Source: DASVUS01 sp036388675
GTDB taxonomy: Bacteria > Armatimonadota > Abditibacteriia > Abditibacteriales > Abditibacteriaceae
DNA: 64,000 bases
Direction of reading: 5' to 3'
Assembly: GCA_036388675.1 (NCBI GenBank)
Contig: DASVRI010000005.1
Span: 133,096-197,095 of the forward strand
The translations under genes and the position numbers were made by a program. The notes beneath the pieces were generated by a model. The model saw only the letters and a list, made by a program, of their open reading frames with translations, searched no databases and was not told the origin of the DNA. Positions 26,364-36,800 of this stretch are shown one piece after another; within the stretch, counting starts at the first letter, position 1, and every line of letters begins with the position of its first letter.

Positions 26364-26716
26364 ATTATTGAGTACTCAATAATCGTCGTTTGTCGTTGGC
26401 GTTTGTGTCGTTGGCCTGCACTTCACCAGCGGAGCGCATCGCCGCGCAGCGTGAGCCGCATCGAAGCAGCGAAGCGTTGGGCGCAGCGCCGTCGCAAGCC
26501 CATCGCAAGCGACTCGCAAAACCATAATGACGCGTTATCATACAGTGACCAACGGGAGCGGTTTGCGACGAGCGAAGCAAAGCGCAGCGGCGCGCAGCGA
26601 CAGAGCAAAGTATGATAGCGACTCATTATGGCTTTTGTCATTGGGGCGGCAATCTCGCGGTAGCGGATTCGTCCGCGCAGCGGCTTCATTCAGCGCGCGA
26701 AGCGCCACTGCTTTGA
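26364..26716. repeat. Palindromic GC-rich block, MITE/REP-like
   Basis: It starts with a perfect 22-bp palindrome (26364-26385), then imperfect arms at 26517-26542 and 26610-26636 pair over about 26 bp. The inner sequence is dominated by GCGAAGC/GCGCAGC-type motifs unlike the flanking genes. No coding signal is convincing in any frame. Confidence 0.45.
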
Positions 26717-27640
26717 CTACAGCGCCGAGATTATCCGCGATTCCCATTCCGTATAAGTCATATGGGAGGGACGAAAGTAGGCACCTGTAAGCTCTGCGGC
26801 CTCAACTGCTTTCTTATAGTCCTCAGTGACATAGATTCCCCCCATGTCAGTAAAGTGAAAGATGTCAGAGCCATCCCATTGAGACATATCTAAAGACACC
26901 GTGTCTAGCCTACCATGCCAAGTGATAAACCCACATTCACGACACTCCTCATAATCCGTGCCCTTGCTTAGCCCAGCCGGAATACCGCCGTCGCCAATCA
27001 CTAGAATTTCCCATAGTTCAGGTGGCTCACTCTCACGAAGCTTTTTTATATTTGCCATAGCCACCTTTACAGGAAAAGTATGCCAGCCGTTAAATTTGCT
27101 CTCTTCAAATGCACTCTTGGCGCGGCTAGACACCACAGGTGGTGAACCAGAACTGACCTCACAAAAATCAGGGATACTCGGAGAGTTGCAGATTACATTC
27201 AAAATGCCAATACGTGATAATGGCCATATCTTCCTTTGTGGGGGAATTTTTAAAAAATCGCATAAAGCAGAAGCAAGAGTTTGAAACTCTTTAGGCGAGA
27301 TGGATCCGTCAATATCATCAGAGATGGAGTCATCTTTGATGCCAGCAATCATGTTGTAACTAATTTTTCTCCTCACCCGATCAATCTGTCGATGCATCTT
27401 AACAATTGCTGCTAAAATCTCGCCCTCATCAGGAAGATCTTCTGCTTCAGGTATGGGATATCCTAAACTTCCTGGCCGTCCTCCACATGCCTTGCAGTAA
27501 ACATTAGGCAGCCATGTGGTCTTCTTAGCACTCGGAGAGATAGGTAACTTGAAATGACCGGAATTTGGCCTTTCAAAGGTAGGTTTGTTACTAACTAGCA
27601 ATTCGTAAATTTGCATTGTTTTCTTGTCCTTCTTCGGCAT
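26717..27640 (-). CDS. Double-CXXCG motif protein, likely partner/immunity of locus B toxin tip
   Basis: 307 residues. Two CXXCG motifs are visible, YCKACGG (Cys49/Cys52) and ECRECGF (Cys233/Cys236), probably a zinc-binding pair. This pattern is that of the double-CXXCG family first described among Myxococcales paralogues, whose members sit next to HH-containing toxin-like proteins. Here it begins 78 bp after the stop of the locus B RHS gene, whose tip has such an HH motif, so toxin and immunity roles are a reasonable reading. It is cytoplasmic by sequence, as expected for protection against a nuclease-like tip. Confidence 0.7.
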   Translation of the reverse strand: MPKKDKKTMQIYELLVSNKPTFERPNSGHFKLPISPSAKKTTWLPNVYCKACGGRPGSLGYPIPEAEDLPDEGEILAAIVKMHRQIDRVRRKISYNMIAGIKDDSISDDIDGSISPKEFQTLASALCDFLKIPPQRKIWPLSRIGILNVICNSPSIPDFCEVSSGSPPVVSSRAKSAFEESKFNGWHTFPVKVAMANIKKLRESEPPELWEILVIGDGGIPAGLSKGTDYEECRECGFITWHGRLDTVSLDMSQWDGSDIFHFTDMGGIYVTEDYKKAVEAAELTGAYFRPSHMTYTEWESRIISAL

Positions 27641-27717
27641 CGGAGAAAATCCAATATCTGTTTGTCCTAGTTACAGCGAGAGCAAGAGTATTAGCAAACC
27701 TTCTCGGAATGCAGAAC

Positions 27718-30700
27718 TCATCGAGGTCGCAGAGGTCGCACGATCTCCTTGCCAGTGTTGTAGTTCCACCACTTACCCCATTGATCCTGTACTCCCATGT
27801 ATCGCATCAACTCATAGCCTTTATTCACTACCTCTTGTCTGGTCGGGACTTTTCCTGCGGCATCATACGAATTAAAGAAAATGCGCCATTGAGCATTCCA
27901 CCATCCGCCTCTAGCGCCACCGCGATGGAAGTACTGATTAGCAAACTTCGGGACGTTAACGGTGAGATGATTAAGGACACCGCTTCCAAGAATAGCATCA
28001 AATCGAGGTTTGAACTCTGTAGGAAATACGTGGTGTAAATTCCACCTCTCAGCAGACGTCCACGCTGTAGTTGCAGTGATCGCTACTCGGCTTGCCTGTG
28101 CCTCACAAAGGGCAGTCTCCCATGCTACGACGTAACCCGGCGGGGTATTAACAGTAGAAAGCCCGTAGGGATCAGCCTCGTTAACCGGATTGTTAAGGAA
28201 CGCCTCATATAGGTTCAGTCCACCGTCTTCTTCAATCGGGTCTCTGTTGATCCATCTGCCCAAGGCTGGTGAATAGAACCTGTAGCCGTAGTCATACAAG
28301 CCGTTGGTGGGCTGCTGCTCTTTGGTCGAGTAGCGATACGGATTGGCACTCGCCTGTGCCCCGCTGATGCTGAGCATGTTGCCGTAAGCGTCATACGAGT
28401 ACTCGGCCACCTGAGTTTGACTGCTGTCACTGAGTTGCACAACGTTGCCGCTGCCATCGTAGTGGTAGAAGAAGTGACCCTGTGCTGTGCTGCGGGCTAG
28501 GATACCGCCGATGTTGCCGTCCCGTGTGAGGTTGGCCACCAGTGCATTGCCGCCGTCGCGCTCCTGCACCACGTCCATGCCGTCGTAGATGCGCCGCTTC
28601 TCGCTTTGCTGCACCCACGCACCGTTGATCCACGAGTACTCACGACTGATCACCTTGCAGGAGAAGGCATCATACACATACTCGCTCTTGAAGGTATAGG
28701 CGCCGCTTGTGGGATCCACCTTGACTACCTGCACCAGACGATCCAGGTCATCGTAGCTGTAGCTGGTATACGGGCTGCTCTTGAGGTTGCCGCTTGCATC
28801 GTGGCTGTAGCTGCTGCTGGAAGCGGTGCCGCCCTGCGCTGTCACCGTGCTGCTGACGAGCTGGTTCAGCTTGTTGGGCGTGTACACCGTCGTGCTGGGT
28901 GTCACACCCTGGCTGCTGTCCTGCATCGTCTGCCGGTTGCCCATCGGGTCGTAGGTATAGCTCTTGGCCAGTTTGGGCGTCGTCTCGGTGGAGACTTCGC
29001 TCAACAGTTGATCCACATCGTCGTAGCCATAGTTGATGCGCTGCAATGCACCCGTGCCGACCTGCTGCTCCACATAGGAGCGCGAGTCCTTGTGCTGCGC
29101 ATCGGTGTAGCCGTAGTTGTAGCCGCTGATGAGCGCGCTGTTCAACGATGCGCTCTTGCGGTTGGCTACGCTGTTGAGGCGCTGCAGTCCATCGTAGCCA
29201 TAGGTGGTGACACTGCCGTTGGGCTGCGTCAGGGTGTTGAGCCGCTCGCTGTTGCCCACATAGCTGTAGCTCCAACTTCCCGCCGGGCTGCTCAGCGATT
29301 GCAGCCGCTCCAGCGCATCGAAGAAGTAGCCGGTCTGGGCCTGAGTTCCATCCGGGTTCTGCACCTGCATCCAGTCGGTGCGGTTCTGGTTGTCATAGTG
29401 ATAGGTCAGCGTGTCGTTGGCAAAGGGGCCGTCGATGCCGGTGACGCGGCTCAGAATGTCGTAGCTGTAGACATGAGTGCCCAGGCCGTCGCTGATGCTG
29501 GTGGGACGATCCAGTGCATCGTAGATGGCGCTCACATCGGCGGTGGCACCCACGCCGCTGGCGGTGGGATAGTCGATCAGGTTGAGGTTGCCGAAGGGGT
29601 CATAGCCATACTCGGTCACCTTGCCCTGTGCGTTGCGCACCTGCTTGAGCAGGCCGCTCTCATAGGAATACTGGTCGTAGGTGCCGTCGGCATACAGCTT
29701 CTGCCGGGCGCGGTTCATGTTGTCATAGCGCCAGCGCGTGATTTGTCCCTTGCTGTCGAGCAGGCGCGTCAGGTTGCCCGCTGCGTCATACTCCACGTGC
29801 ACGCTCTTGCCCAGGGCATCCTGCAGGCGCACCGGACGCTTGAGCGGGTCGTAGTCGTAGTAAGTCTTGCGCCCGCTGCGGTCGCGCACCATGCCGGGCA
29901 TGCCGCAGCACACGTATTCGGTTTCTTCATAGGTGCCGTCGGGATATGAGACCTTGGTCACCTGGTCCAGGTTGTTGTATTCGTAGCTGACGGTGAAGTT
30001 CGCTTCATCGGTGGCCGTCTTGACCCGCCCGATCTCGTCATAGGTGTAGAGGGCCAGAGTCACGCTGCCGCCGGGTGTGCTCTGGGTGACGCTGGTCAAA
30101 AGTTTGGTCGTCGCGTCGTAGTTGTAGCTGGTGACGCGCCCGCCTTCGTCCGTCACCGTGGCCAGGTCGCCCCAGGTGGTGTAGGTAGAAACGACCGGGT
30201 TGTTGGGATGCAGCGCGTTTGTGACGCTGGTCACCTGGTGCGTGGTGTTGTAGCCATAGGTGACGGGAGTCTGGGACAGCGCGTTGGTCACACTCGTCAT
30301 GTCCCATCCGCTGGGCGAGTAGTTAATGCCGGTGGTGCGAGTCGCAGCCGAGTTATTGCTGTAAAACGCCAGCACCTGCACCTGTGTCGGGTTGCCCCGA
30401 TGGTTGAGAGTCAGGGAATGGTGCCGCCCTTGCCGGTCGTGCAGGGAGTTGATCTCGGCCACGCTGGTGTCATAGTCGAAGGACTCACTCGTGCCGTCGG
30501 CATACTGGGTGTAAGTAATGTAGCCTTGCCCTTCGATCACCTGGCTGACCTGCGAGAGAGTCTGGTTGCCACGCGCATCACGGTGGATGTATTTACCTTG
30601 ATGGTTGCTGCCGTCGAAGAGGAAGAACTGTGGCTGATCCTGCAACGGGTCCAGAACGGTAATCTTCTTGGTGCCATAGCCGGGTAGCTGATTGTTGGAG

Positions 30701-33696
30701 AAGTTGCTGAAGTGCTCAAATGTCCACGGCCCCTGCGCCGTGTTGAGCATGGTCAGGTTGACGTTGCTGTCATAGGTGTACTGGAAGGCATGTCCTTCCA
30801 TGTCGATAGCTTCGACCATGTTGCCGTTGGCATCATAGGAGAATGTGGCGACGCGCTCCCAGGGATCCTTGACCTGCACGATGCGCGGCCCATCGTAAGT
30901 CAATGTCCACACCTTGCCCAGGGCATCGGTGACGGTGGTGAGGCGCGCCTGCGCATCATAGCCGAAGTGCAGCGAGTTGCCCCAGCGGTCGCGCTCTTCT
31001 ATCAGCAGGGAGGCATTGGCGGTCGTGCCGGCAGGCCGGTCATAGAAGAGCTTGCCCCCATCGGCGAGGTGCAGAATATAGTCGGTGTTGTTGGCGTTGG
31101 GCATTCCGGCACCCGACCATTGGAGATAGTTATGAACACCAATCGGCGACACATATCCATCGACCGTGTAAGTGGCCACGGGTTGCTGACCCGGTGGATA
31201 AGGACCTTCGCTGTAGGTAACAGCCACTTGCGCCCGATATAAATCCTCCCGACCGTCCGGCATGAACACGATTACATCATGAGCGGTGTTCTTCACGATG
31301 TGGGAGCCATAGTTGAAGCTCCATTTGTTGCCGAAAGGCGCCACGTAGTTGTTGGCCTCCTGGCTGTTGTAGCTCATGGTGATCTCGATATCCGGGCCAA
31401 CGGTGGACTCATGCCACATCGGCGTGTCTTCGATATACATGTTGAGATCGACCTGATTGATTTCAATAGACGGTTCCCCGTAAGCTCCCTTGGGGTGGCA
31501 GTTCCCTTTGCAGACCACGTTGTTGCGATTCCTGCCTTTGCCGCTCTGGTTGATCACGGCATAGCAGCCGCCGGTGATGCCTTTCATCTCGGCGCTGCTC
31601 AGCCATTTCAGGGGAGCAACTTGCCGGGCAGGTCGCGATGAAGCCGGCTTGCTGCCATTGGTGCGGTTGCCGGAAAGCTTTGCGATACCAGTGAGAGAAC
31701 GTTGAGCAATGCCCTGCTGACTCTGGCTTAGCTTGGCCAGGATTGCCTGCGGTGTATTGCCGCGCAACGGCACCAGTCCTGTTCCCGAATACTCCTTCTT
31801 CAAGTCAGCGTAATTCACGGTGTAGTGCACTTGCACCTGCGGATTGTAGAGGTGCACCAGCTTGCGGTTTGCATCTACGCGCGTTACCACGAAGTAGTGG
31901 CCATGTCCGGCTTTGGGAGCACAGCACGACAGCAACGCTCCACTGCCTGAGGATGCACTGCCTGAGGCTCCACCTGTGTGGGAGGCATGCTTCGACTTTG
32001 TTGCCATTGGCTGCATCGCCATTGGCCTTGTTGCACTGCTGGCGGGCTTGACGCTGGCACTGGCGCGCGTAATGACTTGCAGCTTGCGCGGTGCTTCGCG
32101 CTGCGGTGTCGAAGCCGCCGCGTTGTTGAAGGTTGCCTTGTTGACAGTTGCTTTTTGTGGAAGTGCCTTATGCGAAGCCGTCAGCACCTTGCCACCCGGG
32201 AGATCGTCGCTGGGACAGTTGACAGCCGCCGAGCCATGGAAGTCGCAGTGAATCAGCAGTGGCATGGGCAGTTTCGCAAGCTGCTCCACATCGGTGCGGA
32301 AGCCGCGCATTTCCACGCCATACTTCTTGGCCAGGCCCTGCAGTTCCGCCAGGTTGTAGCCTTCCTGTCGCGGCGAGATCTGCGTCGAGAGCTTCTTGGC
32401 CTGCTCACCCTTGCCGAAGTCCTTGAGCACGACCAGCAGGGCGTTGCTGCCGCAGGTGTGCAGCTGGCGCGTGTTTTTCTTGAACATCTGCAGCTTCAAG
32501 AGCCAGTAGTCGGCCCAGGTGCGCCGCCGCCAATGCAGGTCACTCGCCTTGATGTCGTTACACTTGTTCTCCGCATCCTGGAAGCGCCCCAGCAGAATGT
32601 CCACAGCCGCCCACTTCTGCAGCGCTTTGAAGTGCACGTCAAAGCTGCGGCTGCCGGGTGTGCGATCCGTTTCTTCTACGATCTGCTCATAGGTGAGAAT
32701 GGAGTCGGTGAAGCGCCCCGTCCACTGCGCGTTATCCGCTACGTGCATGCGCGCTTCCTGCTTCCACGGTGAGTCCGGGAACTCCTGGATATGCTTTTCG
32801 AGGGACTTGACCGCCTGGCGGTACTTCTTCTGGTTCCACTCCTCCATAGCTTTGGCAAAGGAGAGGTTGCTGTCTTGCAAACGCTGCAGCTTGACGGCTT
32901 TGTCTTCGGGCTTCACCTTCTTCTTGTCCAGCTCGTCATCGAGTTCTGCCGGATCGGCGATCTCGGTGGGGAACATGGGGCCGCAATCCATGCCCGCAGC
33001 CATGATGTCGTTCGGGTGTGGAGCGCGGCTGGTGTCCAGCGGCAAGGGCGACACATTGGGGCTGGGGTTATAGAGCGGCGCGCTGGGTTTGATGCGTCCC
33101 GGTCGGGAGCTTTGCGCGCCCTCAGGGCCAAGCTGTGCCAGACGCATGTTGGCCGGTAACAAGCCCGGGCTGGGGCTAGACTTAATCCGACCGGCGCTGG
33201 AACGATCAGCAACGGCACGCAGAGATGCACCACGCAGAGATGCACCACGCAGAGATGCCGCATCCACCGGTCGCCCGCTGGTCAGCACACGGCGCACGGC
33301 CTTCATGCTCTGCATGGCCGCTTGCTCTTCTTGCCGCGCTTCCCGGTACCAGTCCGGCACCTTGCCTTCGCGAGCCACCTGCTGTTTGCGCTGCTTGGCG
33401 TCTTCAGCGCGTGCCGCACTCAAGGTGAAGACGCACGGCAGCAGTTGCGAAGAGAGCATGATGCCCGCAGTCAGCAGCGCCACACGCGGCTTGACCTGGC
33501 TCTCCATCTTAAGTCGCGTCCCCGGCTTCATTGGCCACTCAGGTGATGGGCCAAGCTCAGCGGAAGCTTGAAGCTCACCGGAAACTTGAAGTTCACCAGA
33601 GGCTTGAAGCTTCCGCTGAGACAGAAAGCTGCGGAGGCGAGACTTGAATCGCGAGGACTTGCATGCGGCAGTCTTGGACGAAGGCATTGGCATCAT
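27718..33696 (-). CDS. C39 peptidase-RHS polymorphic toxin-like protein (locus B)
   Basis: 1992 residues with the same plan as the locus A protein. An N-terminal extension with six-codon repeats (ASGELQ, VSGELQ, ASAELG) precedes a signal helix (about 70-96, ending SAARAED). An ASLRG-repeat segment, a TPR-like region (about 270-370) and a C39 domain follow, with Cys415 in TCGSNAL, His600 in GHYFVV and Asn618 in LYNPQ where locus A has Asp. The motif LSSAEMKGITGG (Gly709-Gly710) is followed by Cys. RHS repeats run to RWINRDPI, GGLNLYEAF and DPYG. The tip (about 1844-1992) contains LHHVFP (His1888-His1889) and RGGARGGWWNAQWRIFF. These resemble the DUF2380/HH toxin-type domain of Myxococcus lipoproteins, probably a nuclease. 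Exported, cut and delivered toxin is an inference. Confidence 0.83.
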   Translation of the reverse strand: MMPMPSSKTAACKSSRFKSRLRSFLSQRKLQASGELQVSGELQASAELGPSPEWPMKPGTRLKMESQVKPRVALLTAGIMLSSQLLPCVFTLSAARAEDAKQRKQQVAREGKVPDWYREARQEEQAAMQSMKAVRRVLTSGRPVDAASLRGASLRGASLRAVADRSSAGRIKSSPSPGLLPANMRLAQLGPEGAQSSRPGRIKPSAPLYNPSPNVSPLPLDTSRAPHPNDIMAAGMDCGPMFPTEIADPAELDDELDKKKVKPEDKAVKLQRLQDSNLSFAKAMEEWNQKKYRQAVKSLEKHIQEFPDSPWKQEARMHVADNAQWTGRFTDSILTYEQIVEETDRTPGSRSFDVHFKALQKWAAVDILLGRFQDAENKCNDIKASDLHWRRRTWADYWLLKLQMFKKNTRQLHTCGSNALLVVLKDFGKGEQAKKLSTQISPRQEGYNLAELQGLAKKYGVEMRGFRTDVEQLAKLPMPLLIHCDFHGSAAVNCPSDDLPGGKVLTASHKALPQKATVNKATFNNAAASTPQREAPRKLQVITRASASVKPASSATRPMAMQPMATKSKHASHTGGASGSASSGSGALLSCCAPKAGHGHYFVVTRVDANRKLVHLYNPQVQVHYTVNYADLKKEYSGTGLVPLRGNTPQAILAKLSQSQQGIAQRSLTGIAKLSGNRTNGSKPASSRPARQVAPLKWLSSAEMKGITGGCYAVINQSGKGRNRNNVVCKGNCHPKGAYGEPSIEINQVDLNMYIEDTPMWHESTVGPDIEITMSYNSQEANNYVAPFGNKWSFNYGSHIVKNTAHDVIVFMPDGREDLYRAQVAVTYSEGPYPPGQQPVATYTVDGYVSPIGVHNYLQWSGAGMPNANNTDYILHLADGGKLFYDRPAGTTANASLLIEERDRWGNSLHFGYDAQARLTTVTDALGKVWTLTYDGPRIVQVKDPWERVATFSYDANGNMVEAIDMEGHAFQYTYDSNVNLTMLNTAQGPWTFEHFSNFSNNQLPGYGTKKITVLDPLQDQPQFFLFDGSNHQGKYIHRDARGNQTLSQVSQVIEGQGYITYTQYADGTSESFDYDTSVAEINSLHDRQGRHHSLTLNHRGNPTQVQVLAFYSNNSAATRTTGINYSPSGWDMTSVTNALSQTPVTYGYNTTHQVTSVTNALHPNNPVVSTYTTWGDLATVTDEGGRVTSYNYDATTKLLTSVTQSTPGGSVTLALYTYDEIGRVKTATDEANFTVSYEYNNLDQVTKVSYPDGTYEETEYVCCGMPGMVRDRSGRKTYYDYDPLKRPVRLQDALGKSVHVEYDAAGNLTRLLDSKGQITRWRYDNMNRARQKLYADGTYDQYSYESGLLKQVRNAQGKVTEYGYDPFGNLNLIDYPTASGVGATADVSAIYDALDRPTSISDGLGTHVYSYDILSRVTGIDGPFANDTLTYHYDNQNRTDWMQVQNPDGTQAQTGYFFDALERLQSLSSPAGSWSYSYVGNSERLNTLTQPNGSVTTYGYDGLQRLNSVANRKSASLNSALISGYNYGYTDAQHKDSRSYVEQQVGTGALQRINYGYDDVDQLLSEVSTETTPKLAKSYTYDPMGNRQTMQDSSQGVTPSTTVYTPNKLNQLVSSTVTAQGGTASSSSYSHDASGNLKSSPYTSYSYDDLDRLVQVVKVDPTSGAYTFKSEYVYDAFSCKVISREYSWINGAWVQQSEKRRIYDGMDVVQERDGGNALVANLTRDGNIGGILARSTAQGHFFYHYDGSGNVVQLSDSSQTQVAEYSYDAYGNMLSISGAQASANPYRYSTKEQQPTNGLYDYGYRFYSPALGRWINRDPIEEDGGLNLYEAFLNNPVNEADPYGLSTVNTPPGYVVAWETALCEAQASRVAITATTAWTSAERWNLHHVFPTEFKPRFDAILGSGVLNHLTVNVPKFANQYFHRGGARGGWWNAQWRIFFNSYDAAGKVPTRQEVVNKGYELMRYMGVQDQWGKWWNYNTGKEIVRPLRPR
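33216..33259 (-). repeat. Three tandem 15-bp units (ASLRG repeats)
   Basis: CACGCAGAGATGCAC is repeated three times in the plus-strand sense and encodes ASLRG-type repeats in the locus B RHS protein just after the signal region. Confidence 0.85.
33561..33614 (-). repeat. Three tandem 18-bp units in pre-signal extension
   Basis: Units at 33561, 33579 and 33597 differ at a few positions and encode six-residue repeats ahead of the signal helix of the locus B RHS protein. Confidence 0.85.
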
Positions 33697-33773
33697 AAGA
33701 ATTGCTCTCTTCCTGAGTATCTACTGGTATGTTCGATCAGCATGGAACTTGTCGCTGAAACTAATTCGAGGTC

Positions 33774-33803
33774 GGCACAGCGCTTTACGGCACAGCGCTT
33801 TAC
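33774..33803. repeat. Exact 15-bp tandem duplication at end of surface protein gene
   Basis: GGCACAGCGCTTTAC occurs twice head to tail next to the stop of the locus B surface protein gene, in the same relative place as the 17-bp duplication of locus A. Confidence 0.8.
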
Positions 33804-36800
33804 GGCACGGTGATGGTGAGCTTGAAGCGCAGCGGCTCATCGTTGAAGCCGCGCTGCGGATCACTGCGCGAGCCCGCTTCTGCCGCCGGCTTGTTGGCCG
33901 AAGCCTGGTCGTCCACGGTCAGGGTGATGGTGTAAGTGCCCGCGGTATTGGGCGCCACCCACACTACACCCTGTCCCTTGTTGACGCCGTTCTTGAAGCT
34001 GCCGCCACTGGCGCTCCACGTATAGGAGCAGGGGTCGGAGTAGCTGCCGTTGATGGTGTTGCCGTTGACCGTCACGGCGCGGCCATCCCAGTCCATGGCC
34101 AGGTAGCTGCTCAGACGCCCCTCCAGGCCTTTGCCCAGCGTCGCGCCGGCTCCGGGATAGCGGATGCCGCCACAGGCGATGTCGGTGCCGACGCTCCACG
34201 CAATGCTGGGGATCGGCATGGTCACACTACCCACCGGCCCTGCGGTGCTGCCTCCGGGTCCCACGGCGAGGTAGCGGAAGTCGTAGCTTTGCCCGCTGTC
34301 CAAGCCGTTGATCTCGGTGGCGGCCCCGGCAGCCAGGTCTTTGGCGACTTCCCAGTAATCCGCTACGGGCTGCGAGCTAATCTTGGCCTGCAGCTTGAGG
34401 GAGTAGGCGCCCCCCGGTATAGGCGGAGCCAGCACGGTTACGCTGTCCACACCCAGATCGCGGAACTCCGGTGCTTCCGGCGCCAGGGGCGCACCGGTTG
34501 CTGTGGCAACCCCGCTCTCTGCACCGGGCGTGCTGCCCCCCGCTCCCACCGCCACACAGCGAAAGCTGTAGTTGGTGCCCGGCGACAGGCCGGTGACGGC
34601 GATGGCAGTTCCCGCCACCTGGTTGACCGCCACGTCCACAAAGGTGTTGTTATTGTTGTAAGAGACCCGCCGCTGCAGCTTGAGCGAGGTGGCCCGGGCC
34701 GGGAAGGTGTCCGGCAGGGTTGCGGTCAGGGTGGTTTGTGTGATGGCGCTAAAGCTCACTGTGCCCGGCGCATCGGGAGCCGGTTCCGGCGTGGTGACAC
34801 TGGCCGCAGTGCCATTGGTCGTGCCGCCCAAGCCCACCGCCACAAAGCGGAAGGTATAGCTTGTCAGCGGTGTAAGTCCGGTGACGAGCACAGGATAAGC
34901 GCTGTACACGTTGGTAGAGACGATGACATAGGTGCTGTCGTCGGCGCTGCTTAGCTTCTGCTGCAAGTTCAATGAATCGGCATACGGCGGCAGTGTGGGC
35001 ACGAGCACTTCGAGGCTGGTTGCCTGCACATGGATGAACTCGGGCGCATCCGGCGCCAGCGGTGCCGGCGGCAGAGTCTGCACCGAGGCAGCGTTGCCCG
35101 CTGTGCTGCCACCGGCGTTGACCGCCACATAGCGGAAGTAGTAGACACCCGAAAAGCCGTAGGTGTTACCGGCATCGGGATGGTTCAGACCACTCACTGT
35201 GGTAACCGCTCCAGCGGCCAGGTTGGTGGCCACTGTCTCCCACTCCATAGAGTCGTGGTACGATCCCTTTTGCAGGGACAGCGAGGCCGCTCCCTGCGAC
35301 AGGGCCGGTGCCGTCACCTGGACGCTGGACAGGGTGATGCCGCTGAAGGTGGGCAGACCCGGCGCAGCGGGCGCGGTCATCACATTGGCTCCCGGGCCGG
35401 CTACACTGCTGCCGGCGCTGACGGCCAGGCAGCGGAAGGTGTAGGTTTCACCGGGCGTGAGCCCCGTGACGGTGGTCGACTGACCGCCGTAGTAAATACC
35501 CGTTGCCACATCGACATAGGTGCTGTCGGCGGCACCGCCCAGCTTCTGTTGCAGTGTCAGCGTGTCGGCGCCGGACGGCTTGGCCGGCATGATCACATCC
35601 AACTGAGTGGACATGATGTTGCGAAAGCGTGGTGCGCCGGGAGCCGTGGCATTGCTGCTGCTTGTGTTCATGGAGCCGCTGGGGCCAGGTGTGGAGCCGC
35701 TGGAACTGACCGAAACGTAGCGAAACAAGTATGCGGTGGACGGCTCCAGCCCCGTCACGTCGGTGTATTGCCCGGCGGCAATGCCGCTGGCGATGGTGAC
35801 GTAATCTTCGTCGCCTCCATTGGCATAGCGCTTTTGCAGGGACAGCGAGGCGGCACCGGTCGGCAGCGGCGGTGGCGGGGCCGTGACGCGCACACCAGTG
35901 GACGTGATGTTGCTGAAGGTCGGAGCGCCCGGAGGAGCGGGTGCCGTCGTGACTTCGGCTCCGAGACCCGGTGTGCTGCCACCCAGCCCCACCGCAACAA
36001 AGCGGAAGGAGTAGGCTGTGGCCGCACTGAGACCCGTTACGGTGACGCTGCTCGAACTGCCGAGGCCGGTCTGCACATCGGTGTACAATGTGGCCGCATC
36101 ACTGGCCAGCTTCTTCTGCAGCGTGAACGAGGTGGCGTAGGCGGGCAGGCTCGGCGGCACGACGGTCACTTGATTGTAAGTGACGTTGCGAAACGTCGGG
36201 GCTGCGGGAGCCGCGGGTGCCGGCGGCAGGGTGGTGACCCAGTTGGTGTAGCCCGGTGTATTGCCGCCATCGCCCACCGCCACATAGCGGAAGTAGTAGG
36301 TGGTGAGCGGATTGAGCCCGCTGACCTCGGTGTGCGCTCCACCGGCCAGCCCGCTCGCCACGTTCACAAACGCCGCCCCGCCACCAATGTACTCGGTGCC
36401 TATCTGGCGCTGCAGGGTCAGTGAGTTGGCGTTCCAGGGCAACGGTGGGGCCGTGACGCGCACATTGGTAGAGGTAATGTTGCTGAAGGTCGGCTGTCCC
36501 GGTGCATCAGGCGGCAGTTCGCCGGGGGTGACACTGACGGTATTGGAGTTGGCGCTGTAGCCCCCGGCGTTCCAGGCGCGTACATAATACTGGTAGGGTG
36601 TGCCGTTGGTCAGCCCGGTGTCGGTATAGGTGGTGGTCGGCGCATCCACTGTAGCGCGCAGGGCGAAGGCAGCACTGTTGACGGAGCGCCACACCTCATA
36701 TTTGGTGGCGCGTGCACTGGCGGTCCAGGAAAGCCGCACTTTCTGGTAGCCCAGCGTGGCGGACAAGGTCAGGGCCGAGGCGGGTGGCTCCTGCGGCGTG

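Larger units (their letters stand above)
25854..26716. other. Region with hairpins, palindromic block and one possible small gene
   Basis: Apart from the hairpins at 25931-25975 and 26306-26337, the possible small membrane gene at 26106-26337 and the palindromic GC-rich block at 26364-26716, nothing is supported here. Confidence 0.5.

Noticed and set aside
28606..29949. 447-codon plus-strand frame opposite the locus B RHS gene
   Set aside because: It is exactly antisense to YD repeats; the repeated Tyr-Asp codons create stop-free antisense frames. No start signal or family features, and the same happens opposite the FN3 repeats at 33644-34954 and 35030-36424.
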